Below are positions 32,926 through 44,215 of a DNA stretch of 64,000 bases, in pieces; positions within the stretch are counted from its first letter, which is position 1; the number at the start of each line of letters is the position of its first letter. The stretch spans positions 186,001-250,000 of the forward strand of contig JAESUZ010000338.1 of NCBI GenBank assembly GCA_017311185.1, in the 5' to 3' direction. Below the pieces are notes generated by a model. The model made no database searches. It saw only the letters and a program-made list of their open reading frames with translations, and was not told where the DNA came from. The position numbers were made by a program, and so were the translations under genes. This DNA is from Proteles cristata cristata (Eukaryota; Chordata; Mammalia; Carnivora; Hyaenidae).

Positions 32926-33734
32926 TATAATCAATAGCCCAAACTAACAAGGTCTTTAAAAAATGGACAATGAGACAAGAAATAATGCAGAAGTTGATTC
33001 CAGGTATTTGTTTTAAAATTTTTTCTTTAAAATATACTAGGGCTGGACATCATGGGTTATGTAGGCCTAAATATTAATAACCTTCATTGTTCAGAACTGA
33101 GTCTAACCTAAAGCTGAAGATTGGTGAAAACAATATTTTTTCAGCCAGAATCATATAGTAAAAGCCACCTGTGATCTTTTAAATAATACCAGTGTGCTCA
33201 ATGATTTTTATTAAGACAGATACATTCTAAAATATGGAGAGCAGATCTTGTCACTATTCTTTTAATTAAAACTGAAAACACATACACACACAAAGAAATT
33301 AGACAGTTAAATAAATACAGGCACACCAAGCAATGAAAATCTTTTGCAAATCTGAAAATCATATAGGTCTCAAGATAAAACTGTCCTTTATAGGACTGGG
33401 AGGCCAATATTATCTTTTTGTTCTAATATGTAACCATTTTCAGAAATGTGGCTGCCTGTAAACCAAAAGGAAACTAAAAAGTGTTTTGTTACATTTAATA
33501 CACTAACACTCTCTGTAGGAGATAGTGCTGTTTATAAGTGACATTTACTCTGGGACTGGAGGAGGCCATTGGGATATACTGGGACATACTAAATATTCGA
33601 TAAATGCAAACTTAATGGATAAAAGAGAGAAAGAAAGGGAAGGAGAGATTCAGACTCTAGGCTTATCTCACTCAAATCCCCACCTTGCTCCTAGAATTCT
33701 GGAATTAAATGCCAAACTAATGCCGTCATAAATC
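32926..33734. other. unassigned non-coding sequence
   Basis: No recognised gene or repeat. Confidence 0.4.
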
Positions 33735-33898
33735 TGCAGAGTGAGAATTGACTGCATATGGGCATGAAACGGGGTGGGGTGATGGAATTTTTCTAAAACT
33801 TGTGGTGATGGTAAGCACAGCTCTATAAATTTACTAAAAATAACCAAATTGTACACTTAGATGAACTTTATGTTATGTAAATTACACATCAATAAATC
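33735..33898 (+). repeat. old L1 3' UTR fragment
   Basis: 'GGGTGATGGAATTTTTCTAAA', 'TTGTGGTGATGGTAAGCACAG', 'AAATTGTACACTTAGATGAAC' and TTACACATCAATAAATCTGT match the conserved end of old mammalian L1 3' UTRs in forward orientation. Confidence 0.72.
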
Positions 33899-33904
33899 TG
33901 TTTT

Positions 33905-34300
33905 TATAAACATCTCCCCACTGCCCTTGGAATAAAGCCCAATTTCCTGAAAGCATTCCTTGATAAGGCTCCTACTTATCTCACCCCTTATCTTTCTCAC
34001 CGCAAGTTCCCCAGCCCTGTGACCCATCACTCCACTTCGGCCTACTGCACAGCCTGCAGTGTCCAGCAAATCTGAGGTGGTTTTATACCCCCGTGTATCT
34101 GCTCACTTTGCTCATCTGCCATCTCCTTCTGCCTTCCAGTCTTCTTCCCTGCAGCTGCCTGACAAACACCAAATGGCGTCAAAGACACAACTCAACACAA
34201 TTCCTCTTCTAGAAATCTTTCCTAGACTTCTCGGTAGAATTGGTCATTTCTTTTTGTGTAACCCCAAGGCACTCAGTAATTCAATGTCTATAAATATTTT
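33905..34300 (+). repeat. L2-like or related ancient repeat (pyrimidine-rich coding relic)
   Basis: GGAATAAAGCCCAATTTCCT, AAGGCTCCTACTTATCTCAC, 'AGTCTTCTTCCCTGCAGCTG' and 'CTAGAAATCTTTCCTAGACTT' follow the order seen in ancient repeats of the L2 type. The ORF 34059-34310 is inside it. Family name uncertain. Confidence 0.55.
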
Positions 34301-35289
34301 TTTCCTGTAAGGTGACAAAGACATCTACAATTCTATCAAAACATTGGTTAGCACCAATCCTTTCCTTCTCAGACCTATAAAGATAGTGGGCAGATACATT
34401 GAGGTGAACAAGATAGTGATCCACTGTGGAAAGGAGCCAAAAGAAAAAAGATTGCTGTACACAAGCCAGAGGACTATGTTAGTGGCAACAAAAGGATGTA
34501 TACACACACACACAGAAAGAACAGTGTGTGTTCTATATAAGCAGAAAGAACATAAGCTTTGGAGACAAAGACCTAAGTTCAACCAAAAAAGCACCACAAC
34601 TGAGACTGATGAACATTCAATGTCATATCCCATAGTATCTCCATCTGCTTTTAAAACACATCTATAGAGATTATTCCAATAAATGATGTTTGTTTCAGGC
34701 CATGAGATATCAAGAAAATGCTACCTTCTGCTTAGAACATTGCATAAGAAGGCAGAGAAATACCTATGAACTATAGTCAAGTTTCCTACAAAGGGATATT
34801 AACATTTTAGCAGATAAAGAATTAGCATATGACCTGGGAAATTAAGTAATACATAACTTCATGCTCCCACAATAGAAGAATTATTAAGGGGATCTCTTTT
34901 TTGCAATCCAGTGTAGGAACAGAAACTTAACCATTCAACAACCATTCAAGCATTTGTTGAATAAATGATGTATGAAATGATGAAAGAACCAGTCTAGAAG
35001 GTGGTAACCTGTGATCAGCAGATGTAATGTACACTACAAAGGAGCATATGTGAAATGCTATTGGGCCTTTCATTTCAGAAAGTTAACCAAAGATTCAAGG
35101 TCAGTGATAATTAAATTCATAATAAGTATAAGAAATGATCTAAGTAAACATCTCTTACCAGATACAGAATTTCCATTAAGTATTCAATATTAATTAAGTC
35201 ATCTTAACCAGTACTTTTTCCCTATAGCCTTAACCAGACTGTCGGCAAGCATGGATATATACCTGCAAAATGCATGTTGAATTTGTGTA
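34301..35289. other. unassigned non-coding sequence
   Basis: No recognised gene. A short CA run at 34500-34514 and an L2-like tail (CATTTGTTGAATAAATGATG near 34950) are visible. The overlapping plus and minus ORFs at 34325-34667 show no domain. Confidence 0.4.
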
Positions 35290-35410
35290 CCTCAGTGCCA
35301 CCAATCTGGCCCATGCCACTACCGTCCTAATTATGGACAATTCTGGTAGCCTTCTAACTGGTCTCACCTCAGCAGTCAGAGTAAATCTTTTGAAATATCT
35401 ATCAAACTAA
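35290..35410 (+). repeat. possible ancient repeat fragment
   Basis: 'TAGCCTTCTAACTGGTCTCAC' followed by CAGTCAGAGTAAATCTTTTG resembles the segment that normally precedes the repeat type seen at 33905. Low confidence. Confidence 0.4.
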
Positions 35411-36174
35411 ATTATTTAACCTCTTTGGGGAAAGGGACAAATCAGCTGATTATCCTAACTATAAATTTATAACACTGACGTGAAATATCTGAAAAGAAAT
35501 GGGTCCAGAATGGGTCCAAAAGACCCAGAAAGCCACCCAGGATATCAGAGTTTGGAACTGAATGGTGATTGGTACACACCCTAGAAAAAAAATGAAGCCT
35601 TCAATGTTCCTTAAGATCCCCTCTGTGTTGCACCAGCAGCCAACAGCAAGTTCGGCAGCAAGAGAGTAAAGAAGATAGGAAGCAATAGTAACAATAAAAA
35701 GAATAATCTGGTACAGATGGACCCCAACTGTAGTAGCCATCCCCGTGTAACAATCAACTTTCACTGCAATTTACTGAAGGTGCTTCATTTCACTACAGCA
35801 TATAAAGGGGTAATTTACAGAGTGTACTATTTAAAACTATGTATTTTGAAGTAGCACATATCACCCTCACAGGCACTGCTAGGGGAGCCAAATCAGATTC
35901 CTCAAAAGTGAAATTACTTATATCAAAAAAAAAAAAAAGGATAAAAGGTAGCAGGGAAAAGTGTTTCCTTAGTAAATTTTAAAGGCATTTAAAGTTAATC
36001 TGAATTAAAACATCCTTTGAAGAGGTAGAAACTGGTGGCTTTGTTAAAAGGAAAAGATAAAAAATATGATGCTTCCTGTTTGAAATATTAACAGGGTTTC
36101 TGTTTCCTATTCTTTCTACATCAACTACATAAAAACTACATCTGACCCCAGCTACTGTCTATCATATGACACTG
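35411..36174. other. unassigned non-coding sequence
   Basis: No recognised repeat. The 101-codon minus-strand frame 35459-35764 is hydrophobic but has no recognisable family or gene context. Confidence 0.4.
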
Positions 36175-36390
36175 TCTCCATTTTAACACTTAGACCAATC
36201 TGATTTTATTTTGTTTATTTGATGTGTGTGTTGATTTTGTGTCTCTACACTAAAATATGATCTCATTAAGAGATACTTAAGAGATGCTTAAGAGAAAGGA
36301 TCTTGTCTGTCTTATTAACTAATGGGGCCTCAATGCGTTGCAGACAACAGTTACTCAGTAGCTACAAAATAAATTAATGAATACACCATG
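36175..36390 (+). repeat. L2-like 3' end
   Basis: 'AAAGGATCTTGTCTGTCTTAT' followed by a degraded tail ending CAGTAGCTACAAAATAAATT and AATGAATAC fits an L2 3' end in forward orientation. Confidence 0.55.
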
Positions 36391-36464
36391 TGTAACCCAT
36401 TTAACATAAGGTTAGAATAATAATAGTCATACAGACTCAATACTAATTAATAACAGCAAGTATC

Positions 36465-36635
36465 CAAATTGCCTGCTTATTATGAGCCAGTCCCTGGGTT
36501 AAATCTTTTCTGGCATGTTCTTCCTTAATTCTCCCTAGAGCTCAATGAGGTAGAAATATTATCCCCACTGTAGAGATAAAGACAGGGAGATACAGATAAC
36601 TTAAATAAACTGCCTGACATCGGATCACGCCACGC
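36465..36635 (-). repeat. MIR SINE, reverse, cut by L1 5' end
   Basis: 'GCTTATTATGAGCCAGTCCCT', GCTCAATGAGGTAGAAATAT, TATCCCCACTGTAGAGATAA and 'TGCCTGACATCGGATCAC' run in reverse MIR order and stop abruptly at about 36635, where L1 5' UTR sequence starts. Confidence 0.7.
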
Positions 36636-37575
36636 CCATCCCTGCCTGAGAGGTGCCCTCCTCCCTTTTTTTTTTTTCTTTTTCCCTTTTTTTTTTCCTT
36701 CTTTTTTTTTCTTTTCTTCTTTTTTTTCCCCTTTCTTTTCTCTTTTTTTCTTCTTCTTTCTCTTTTCTCGCTTTTTCCCCCAAAACACTAACCTGATTAA
36801 CTCTGGTTGCCAGCTTGCTTAAACAATCACAAGTCCATTCTGTAAATGTAAATTCTACACCTACCGACTTTTTCAGCTATTTCTCTCAGGAGTAATTAGA
36901 CTATATAGTTTCTCTGGATAATTCCAGCATCCTTCTCTCACCTATCCAACCACATTCTACCCTTTACCTCTTTGAAAAAAGTTTCTTATCCCTTCTGCCT
37001 GTTCATTCTATTTCCAAATCTGCCTTGTGTCACCCTGCCTTCTCTCTTTTTCTCTATGCTCTTCAACCAGGGCTGCATACACACGGCTATTTAACTGTAG
37101 CTGGGGAATCCAGGTATATGCTTTAAAACGTTCTTTGTCCATCGGTTTTCTTCTTTTTTCCTTTTCTTTTCCCCTTTTTGACCCTTTTATGTATTTTATG
37201 CTCCCTATTTGCCCTCCTTCCTCCGTCTTTTCTATTAACTTTTTCCTTTTCCCTCTCACTTTGCATGTTAGTTGAATCAGCCTGTGCGTTTGTGTGCTCC
37301 TGCTCCCTGTGTGTTTGTCTGTCTGTTTTCTTTTCCAGGGCTACCTCAAGAAACAAGCTAGAGTACACAAAGTGAAGAGTCCCAAATATCACTACGAATA
37401 GGAAAATAAAATAACTAAGGTCCCAACAAGAGTGACCGAGGGATACCATTCAAAAAACAATCTCTGAAAGGATAGGCCCTGGAAAGTCAAAGAGTTTCTT
37501 GGATATAGCAGTGCTCATAGAAACAGAGAGCATAACAGGTCTTTAAAACCAACAAGAGCCGGAAAGCTAACTAAA
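36636..37575 (+). promoter_or_regulatory. L1 5' UTR with 115-nt pyrimidine tract
   Basis: Sequence between the broken MIR and the ORF1 start. Its last 250 bp (GGGCTACCTCAAGAAACAAG, AAATATCACTACGAATAGGA, 'GGTCTTTAAAACCAACAAGAG') matches carnivore L1 5' UTR ends as I remember them. The first part holds a pyrimidine run at about 36655-36769 broken only by a later G. In L1s this region carries the internal RNA polymerase II promoter; I cannot point to individual factor sites. ORFs across it (36525-37449, both strands) are low-complexity artefacts. How much of it is truly L1 is uncertain. Confidence 0.6.
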
Positions 37576-38470
37576 ATGACGAAACGAAAGAGCTCTCCTC
37601 CAAAGAAACTCCAAGAAGAAATGACAGCTAATGAACTGCTCAAAACAGATATCAGCAGCATAAGTGAACAAGATTTTAGAATAATAATGGTGAAAATTAA
37701 TAGCAGGGCTTGAAAAAAACATAGGGGACATCAAAGAAACTATGGCTACAGACAGAATGGAAAATAAAAATAGGCATGAAGAATTAAAAAATGCGATAAA
37801 TGAGATCCATAATAAATTAGAGGCCTCCAATGCACGGCTTGAAGAGGCAGAAAGGAGAATAAGTGATTTAGAAGACACCATTCTAGAAAAACAAGAAGCT
37901 GACAAAAAAAGAGACAAACTGATCCAGGAACAGGAAAGAAGAATTCGAGAGCTCAGCGACACAGTCAAACGCAACAATATCCATATCATAGGAATCCCAG
38001 AAGAGGAAGAGAGAGGGAAAGGTGCTGAAGGAGTCCTGGAACAAATTATAGCAGAGAACTTCCCCGACCTGGGGAAGGAAGTCAATGTGGAAATACAAGA
38101 GGCTCAGAGGACTCCTCTCAGACGTAACTTGAATCGATCTTCTGCACGACATATCATCGTAAAAATGGCAAAATACAAGGACAAAGAGAGAATTTTGAAA
38201 GCAGCTAGGGAGAAAAGGGCCCTCACATACAAAGGGAAACCTATCAGAGTGGTGACAGACCTATCTACTGAAACGTGGCAGGCCAGAAAGGAATGGCAGG
38301 AGATCTTCAATGTGATGAACAGTAAAAATATGCAGCCAAGAATCCTCTATCCAGCAAGCCTGTCATTCAAAATAGAAGGAGAGATAAAAACCTTTCCAAA
38401 TAAACAGAAATTGAAAGAATTTGTCACCACGAAGCCAGCCCTACAAGAAATCCTGAGGGGGATGCTCTGA
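37576..38470 (+). pseudogene. L1 ORF1 (RNA-binding chaperone), one frameshift
   Basis: The ATG at 37576 opens MTKRKSSPPKKLQEEM..., which stops at TGA 37711-37713 after 45 codons. The reading continues in the next frame from about 37714 to the stop at 38468-38470, with an internal ATG at 37742 giving 242 residues. The break (CAGGGCTTGAA at 37704-37714) is a 2-base loss or a 1-base gain. Order of parts: basic N-terminus, a coiled coil for trimer formation (Glu/Lys/Arg-rich heptads, about residues 1-75 of the 242-aa part), an RRM-like domain starting near IIGIPEEEE, and a C-terminal domain with 'ARHIIVKMAKYKDKERIL', 'REKRALTYKGKPIRVVTDLS' and PRILYPASLSFKIEGEIKTF. Known role: cis-acting RNA packaging chaperone of the L1 RNP. 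Minus-strand ORFs over it are shadows. Confidence 0.9.
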
Positions 38471-38516
38471 AGGAAAGGTTGCAAGGAACAAAGATTCCAG
38501 AGACACCACCACAAAC

Positions 38517-41500
38517 ATGAACCCTACAAAAGATACAAAGACTCTAAACCCACATATTTCAATAATAACACTGAATGTAAATGGGCTGAATGCTCCAATC
38601 AAAAGACATAGGGTAGCAGAATGGATTAAAAAACAAAATCCATCTATATGCTGTCTACAAGAAACTCATTTTAGACGGGAAGATACCTTCAGATTAAAAG
38701 TAAGGGGATGGAGAAATATATATCATGCTACAGGAAATCAAAAGAAAGCCGGAGTAGCGATACTTATATCAGACAAACTGGACTTTAAATTAAAGACAAT
38801 CACAAGAGATGAAGAAGGGCACTACATAATAATTACAGGGTCCATCCATCAGGAAGAACTAACAATCATAAATGTCTACGCACCGAATATGGGAGCACCT
38901 AAATATCTAAAACAATTAATCACAAACAGAAACAAGCTTCTAGATAAGAATGTGCTAATAGCAGGGGACTTTAATACTCCACTTACAGCAATGGATAGGT
39001 CAACTAGACAGAAAATCACTAAAGAAATAATGGACTTGAAAGATACATTGGACCAGATGGACCTGACGGATATATTTAGAACTTTACATCCTGAGGCCAG
39101 GGAATTTACTTTCTTCTCAAGTGCGCATGGCACATTCTCCAAGATAGATCACATACTGGGACATAAAGCAGCCCTCAAGAAATATAAAAGAATAGAGATC
39201 ATACCATGCACACTGTCAGATCACAATGCTTTGAAACTTGAAATCAATTACAGGAAGAAGTCTGGAAAACTTCCAAAAACATGGAGGTTAAAGAACACCC
39301 TTCTAAAGAATGAATGGGCCAATCAGGCAATTAGAGATGAAATTAAAAAATATATGGAAACAAATGAAAATGAAAACACAACAATTCAAAATCTATGGGA
39401 TGCGGCAAAGGCAGTCCTAAGAGGAAAGTACATTGCTCTCCAGGCCTATTTCAAGAGATTAGAAAAAGCGCAAGTCCAAAATCTAACAGCTCACCTAAAG
39501 GAACTAGAGGCAGAGCAACAAGAATGCCCTAAACCCAGTAGAAGAAGAGAAATAGTAAAAATTAGAGCAGAAATAAACAACATAGAGACCAAAGAAACAA
39601 TTGAACAGATCAATGAAACCAAGAGTTGGTTTTTTGAAAAAGTAAACAAAATTGACAAACCTCTAGCCAGACTTATCCAAAAGAAAAGAGAGAGCACCCA
39701 AATAGACAAAATTATGAATGAAAATGGACTTATTACAACCAACCCCTCAGAAATACAAGCAATTATCAGGGAATACTATGAAAATTATATGCCAACAAAT
39801 TGGACAACTTAGAAGAAATGGACAAATTCCTAAACACACACTCACTACCAAAATTCACACGGGAAGAAATAGAAAACCTGAACAGACCCATAACGAGTGA
39901 AGAAATTGAATCAGTGATCAAAAATCTCCCAACAAATAAAAGCCCTGGACCTGATGGCTTCCCTGGGGAATTCTACCAGACATTTAAAACAGAATTAATC
40001 CCAATTCTTCTCAAGTTATTCCAAAAAATAGAAAGCGAAGGAAAACTCCCGGATCATTTTATGAAGCCAGCATCACACTGATTCCCAAGCCAGACAGAGA
40101 TCCAGCAAAAAAAGAGAACTACAGGCCAATATCCTTGATGAATACGGATGCAAAAATTCTCAACAAGATCCTTGCAAATCGAATCCAGCAGCATATAAAA
40201 AGAATCATCCACCAAGATCAAGTGGGATTCATTCCTGGGTTACAGGGCTGGTTCAATATTCGCAAATCAATCAATGTGATACATCATATCAATAAAAGAA
40301 AAGATAAAAACCATATGATCCTGTCAATAGATGCAGAAAAAGCATTTGACAAAATACAGCATCCCTTCTTAATAAAGACTCTTGAGAAAGTTGGGATAGA
40401 AGGAACCTACTTAAACATCATCAAAGCCATCTATGAGAAGCCTTCAGCTAACATCATCCTCAACGGGGAAAAACTCAGAGCTTTCCCCCTGAGATCAGGA
40501 ACACGACAGGGATGCCCACTCTCACCACTGCTGTTTAACATAGTGCTGGAAGTCCTAGCATCAGCCATCAGACACCAAAAGGAAATCAAAGGCATCAGAA
40601 TTGGCAAAGAGGAAGTCAAACTTTCACTCTTCGCAGATGACATGATACTCTACATAGAAAACCTGACAGACTCCACCAGAAGCCTACTAGAACTGATCCA
40701 AGAATTCAGCCAAGTTGCAGGGTACAAAATCAACGTACAGAAATCGGTTGCATTTTTATACACCAACAATGAAGCAACAGAAAGAGAAATCAAGAAACTG
40801 ATCCCATTCACAATTGCACAAAAAACCATAAAATACCTCGGAATAAACCTAACCAAGGATACAAGAGATCTGTATGAGGAAAACTATAGAAAACTTATGA
40901 AGGAAATTGAAGAAGACACAAAGAAATGGAAAACATTCCATGTTCATGGATAGGAAGAATAAATATAGTTAAGATGTCATTACTACCTAAGGCACTCTAC
41001 ACATTCAATGCAATTCCAATCAAAATTGCACCAGCATACTTCTCAAAACTAGAACAAACTATCCAAAAATTTGTATGGAACCACAAAAGACCCCGAATAG
41101 CCAAAGTAATCCTGAAAAATAAAACCAAAACGGGAGGGATCACCATCCCAGACTTTAGCCTCTACTACAAAGCTGTCATCATCAAGACAGTATGGTATTG
41201 GCACAAAAACAGACACATAGACCAATGGAACAGAATTGAGAACTCAGAAGTGGACCCAAAAGTATACAGCCAACTAATCTTTGACAAAGCAGAAAGAATA
41301 TCCGATGGAAAAAAGACAGCCTTTTTAACAGATGGTGTTGGGAGAACTGGACAGCAACATGCAGAAGAATGAAACTAGATCATTTTCTCACACCATGCAC
41401 AAAAATAAACTCAAAATGGATAAAGGACCTGAACGTGAGACAGGAAACTATCCACACCCTAGAGGAGAAAGCAGGAAACAACCTCCTTGACCTCCACCGC

Positions 41501-42364
41501 AGCAACTTCTTACTTGACACATCCCCAAAAGCAAGGGAATCAAGAGCAAAAATAAACTGTTGGGACCTCCTCAAGATTAAAAGCTTCTGCACAGCCAAGG
41601 AAACAACCCAGAAAATTAATAGGCAACCAACGGAATGGGAAAAGATAGTTGCAAATGACATATCAGATAAAGGGTTGATATCCAGAATCTACAAGGAACT
41701 CACCAAACTACACGCCCGCAAAACCAACTCAGTGAAGAAATGGGCAGAAGATATGAACAGACACTTCTCCAAAGAGGACATCCAGATGGCCAACAGACAC
41801 ATGAAACGATGCTCAGCATCCCTCCTCATCAGGGAAATACAAATCAAAACCACACTGAGATACCACCTCACGCCAGTCAGAGTGGCTAAAATGAGCCAAT
41901 CAGAGAACTCTAGATGCTGGCGAGGATGTGGAGAAACGGGCACCCTCCTACACTGTTGGTGGGAATGTAAACTGGTACAGCCCCTCTGGAAAACAGTGTG
42001 GAGGTTCCTAAGGAAACTAACAATAGAACTCCCCTATGACCCAGCAATAGCACTGCTAGGAATTTACCCAAGGGATCCAGAAATGTTGATGCATAGGAGC
42101 ACATGTACCCCAATGTTCATAGCAGCACTCTCCACAATAGCTAAAACCTGGAAAGAGCCTAAGTGTCCATCAACAGATGAATGGATCAAGAAAATGTGGT
42201 TTATCTATACCATGGAATACTACATGGCAATGAGAAACAATGAAATCTGGCCATGTGTAGCAACATGGATGGACCTTGAGGGTGTTATGCTGAGCGAAGT
42301 AAGTCAGGCAGAGAAAGACAAATGTCATATGTGTGCACGTATAGGAGGATTAGGAGGAACTTAA
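38517..42364 (+). pseudogene. L1 ORF2 (endonuclease/reverse transcriptase), four -1 frameshifts
   Basis: The ATG at 38517 follows ORF1 by 46 bp. With the four lost bases counted, the frame is about 1283 codons, close to the usual L1 length of roughly 1275, and I see no in-frame nonsense codon. The apurinic-endonuclease-like domain is residues 1-240 with TLNVNGLN (Asn20), QETH (Glu49), NVYAPN (Tyr121), GDFN (Asp151, Asn153), KIDHI (Asp211) and SDH (Asp235, His236), all expected catalytic positions. The reverse-transcriptase domain includes [45 protein letters not shown] and the catalytic FADD near 40629. The Cys-rich C-terminus reads [16 protein letters not shown] (about 41916-41963). Frameshifts lie in AAAA 39781-39784, TTTT 40057-40060, AAAA 40930-40933 and AAAAAA 41309-41314. 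They may be real decay or sequencing error. Confidence 0.93.
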
Positions 42365-42560
42365 GAGAGGACCAAGGGGAGAAGAAGGGTGGAAATGGTG
42401 GGGGAAAGAGAGAGAGGCAAACCATGAGAGACTCTTGAATGCTGACAAAAACTGAGGACTGATGGATGTGGGGGGGAGGAGGGGTGGGCATGGAGGAGGG
42501 CACTCGTGGGGATGAGCACTGGGTGTTATGTGGAAACAAATTTGACAATAAACTATTTGT
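42365..42560 (+). other. L1 3' UTR with G-rich tract
   Basis: Follows the ORF2 stop. It holds purine-rich sequence and G runs (42460-42516: GGGGGGGAGGAGGGG and GTGGGGATGAGC) typical of L1 3' UTRs and able in principle to form G-quadruplex, then GACAATAAACTATTTGT with an AATAAA polyadenylation signal at 42546-42551. Confidence 0.88.
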
Positions 42561-42573
42561 AAAAAAAAAAAAA

Positions 42574-43180
42574 AGATATGCAAATTAGACAATGTCTTAT
42601 TCTCAACTAAGTTTTTATATTAATTACTCTCTATATCTAGTGAATTGGAACTAAGATATACATCCATGACCACCCACATTTAAACAAAGTAAAAACATAC
42701 AGAAAATGGCATGTTAAACTGTGGGCACCAAAAATATTTTTAATAGGAGAAAACTGTCATATGATATTAAATAAAAATTGTGTAATTGGTCTTAACCTGT
42801 GTAAATGACAAGAATTCCTTGTTTTTGACAGGTGAGATCAGTGATATCATTTATCTTCTCCTCCCCTCCCTAGAGTATTCAAATGAATTACAATGCAATG
42901 ATATTACATTTATAAGGTACACTCACCTTGAGAATAAAACACATGATCTGTTCTATAGAACACATTTTATGTCAAATAGTGTATGATCTCATACATTTTT
43001 GGAAAAGAAAATAAAAAAGCAAATGTTTGCCTGCAAGTTTACTTGCTATATATGTTTTATTTACAATATACTTTATCTTCTTACTTATATTCATTTTCTC
43101 TATATTTATCTTCAACGGAAAAAAGTATGTGCACTTAATATTTGTTGTATTCTTTGAAGTTGAAGCCACCTTAAATATAT
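42574..43180. other. unassigned non-coding sequence
   Basis: AT-rich, with no recognised repeat or gene. Overlapping ORFs on opposite strands (42972-43218) have no domain. Confidence 0.4.
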
Positions 43181-43192
43181 TCATGAATATGA

Positions 43193-43427
43193 GGCATCTG
43201 GGTGTCTCAGTTGGTTAAGCTTCGGACTCTTGATTTCTGCTCTGGTCATGATCTCACACTTCATGAGTTTGAGCCTCATGCTGGGCTCTGCTCTTGACAA
43301 CATGGAGCATGCTCGAGAATCTCTCCCTCCCTCTCTCTCTCTGCCCCTCTCCAACTTTCACACGTACTCTCTCTCTTTCAAAAAAAAAAAAAAAAAACCT
43401 TAAAAATGTAAAACGTAAAAAAAAGAC
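43193..43427 (+). mobile_element. CAN-SINE, older type
   Basis: GGCATCTGGGTGTCTCAGTT head, 'ATGGAGCATGCTCGAGAATCT' body, CT-rich tract, 17-A run and a degraded tail. Perfect 12-bp target duplication TCATGAATATGA at 43181-43192 and 43428-43439. Confidence 0.94.
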
Positions 43428-43439
43428 TCATGAATATGA

Positions 43440-43997
43440 TTTTATACATGTTTACTTTGTGTCTTTGTTGAAGGCAGAACTTATATATTATTTCTCTCAC
43501 TGACTATATTAGAAAACCAAAATCTCCAGAGATTAAAGACAAACCAGATACAGGTAAACCAGGGATTCTAAACTATTTTCTAGTCGTGAAGGCTGACTCT
43601 ATATAAAGCGGATAATCAACAAAGTTTATATAAAATAATTTTAGCATGATTTTCAAATCATAGTTACCATAAACTCTCTCCCACAAAATAGTAAGAAGTT
43701 CAAGATACCAAAAAATTATCTAACCTTATATTAATTACAGTAGCAAGCAAAAATAAGCACAAGATAGTTCCTGCTCTCCAAACATCTACAATGGCCTCAT
43801 GGTGTATAATCATCAATATTCCTCCACTAGATTCCAAGAGAGACTCTGTAGAGCCTTGAACTTTACTACCTCAGTGTAGTAAGCATAGGATGCACCAACA
43901 TGTGTTCTCTCCAAAGCTTTACTCAGAGCTTCCCAAGGGAGCAAGAGCAACCTATCCCATCGATGATATGATGAAATATTTTCTAAACCATTCTCTG
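43440..43997. other. unassigned non-coding sequence
   Basis: No recognised feature. Confidence 0.4.
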
Positions 43998-44215
43998 TGG
44001 GCAGCTGGGTGGCTCAGTAACTTAAGAGTCCAACTTTGGCTCAGGTCATGATCTTGCGGTCCGTGGGTTCAAGCCCCATGTTCGAGCTCCATGCTGACAG
44101 CTCAGAGCCTGGAGCCTGCTTCGGATTCTGTGTCTCCCTCTCTTTCTGCCCCTCCCTTGCTCATGCTCTGTGTGTCTCTCTCTCTCAAAAATAAACAAAC
44201 ATTTAAAAAAATTTA
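43998..44215 (+). mobile_element. CAN-SINE, feline type
   Basis: GGGCAGCTGGGTGGCTCAGT head, GTGGGTTCAAGCCCC B box, GAGCCTGGAGCCTGCTTCGG body, CT-rich tract and AATAAACAAACATTTAAAAA tail. No clean target duplication. Confidence 0.92.

Larger units (their letters stand above)
36636..42573 (+). mobile_element. L1: near-full-length feline-type L1 retrotransposon
   Basis: About 5.9 kb in forward orientation: 5' UTR (about 36636-37575), ORF1 (37576-38470), 46-bp spacer, ORF2 (38517-42364), 3' UTR and a 14-nt A run ending at 42573. It encodes the two L1 proteins: an RNA-binding chaperone and an endonuclease/reverse transcriptase, which together copy L1 RNA into genomic DNA at nicked TTTTAA-like sites and also move SINEs. 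Apart from one ORF1 frameshift and four single-base losses in ORF2 the coding capacity is complete, so the copy is young. The 5' boundary is approximate; the 3' flank GATATGCAAATTAGAC has no match at the 5' side, so no target duplication was found. Confidence 0.92.

Noticed and set aside
35459..35764. Hydrophobic 101-codon minus-strand ORF resembling a small membrane protein
   Set aside because: Hydrophobicity comes from T/A-rich codons; there is no start context, partner exons or known family.
36525..37449. Lys-rich and Lys/Arg-rich minus-strand ORFs in the L1 5' UTR (including MRGKRKKLIEKTEEG...)
   Set aside because: They arise from pyrimidine-rich plus-strand sequence; no domain. An antisense L1 reading frame is possible in principle, but nothing here supports it.
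37567..38085. 172-codon minus-strand ORF
   Set aside because: Shadow of L1 ORF1 coiled-coil sequence; the plus-strand product is a recognised L1 protein.
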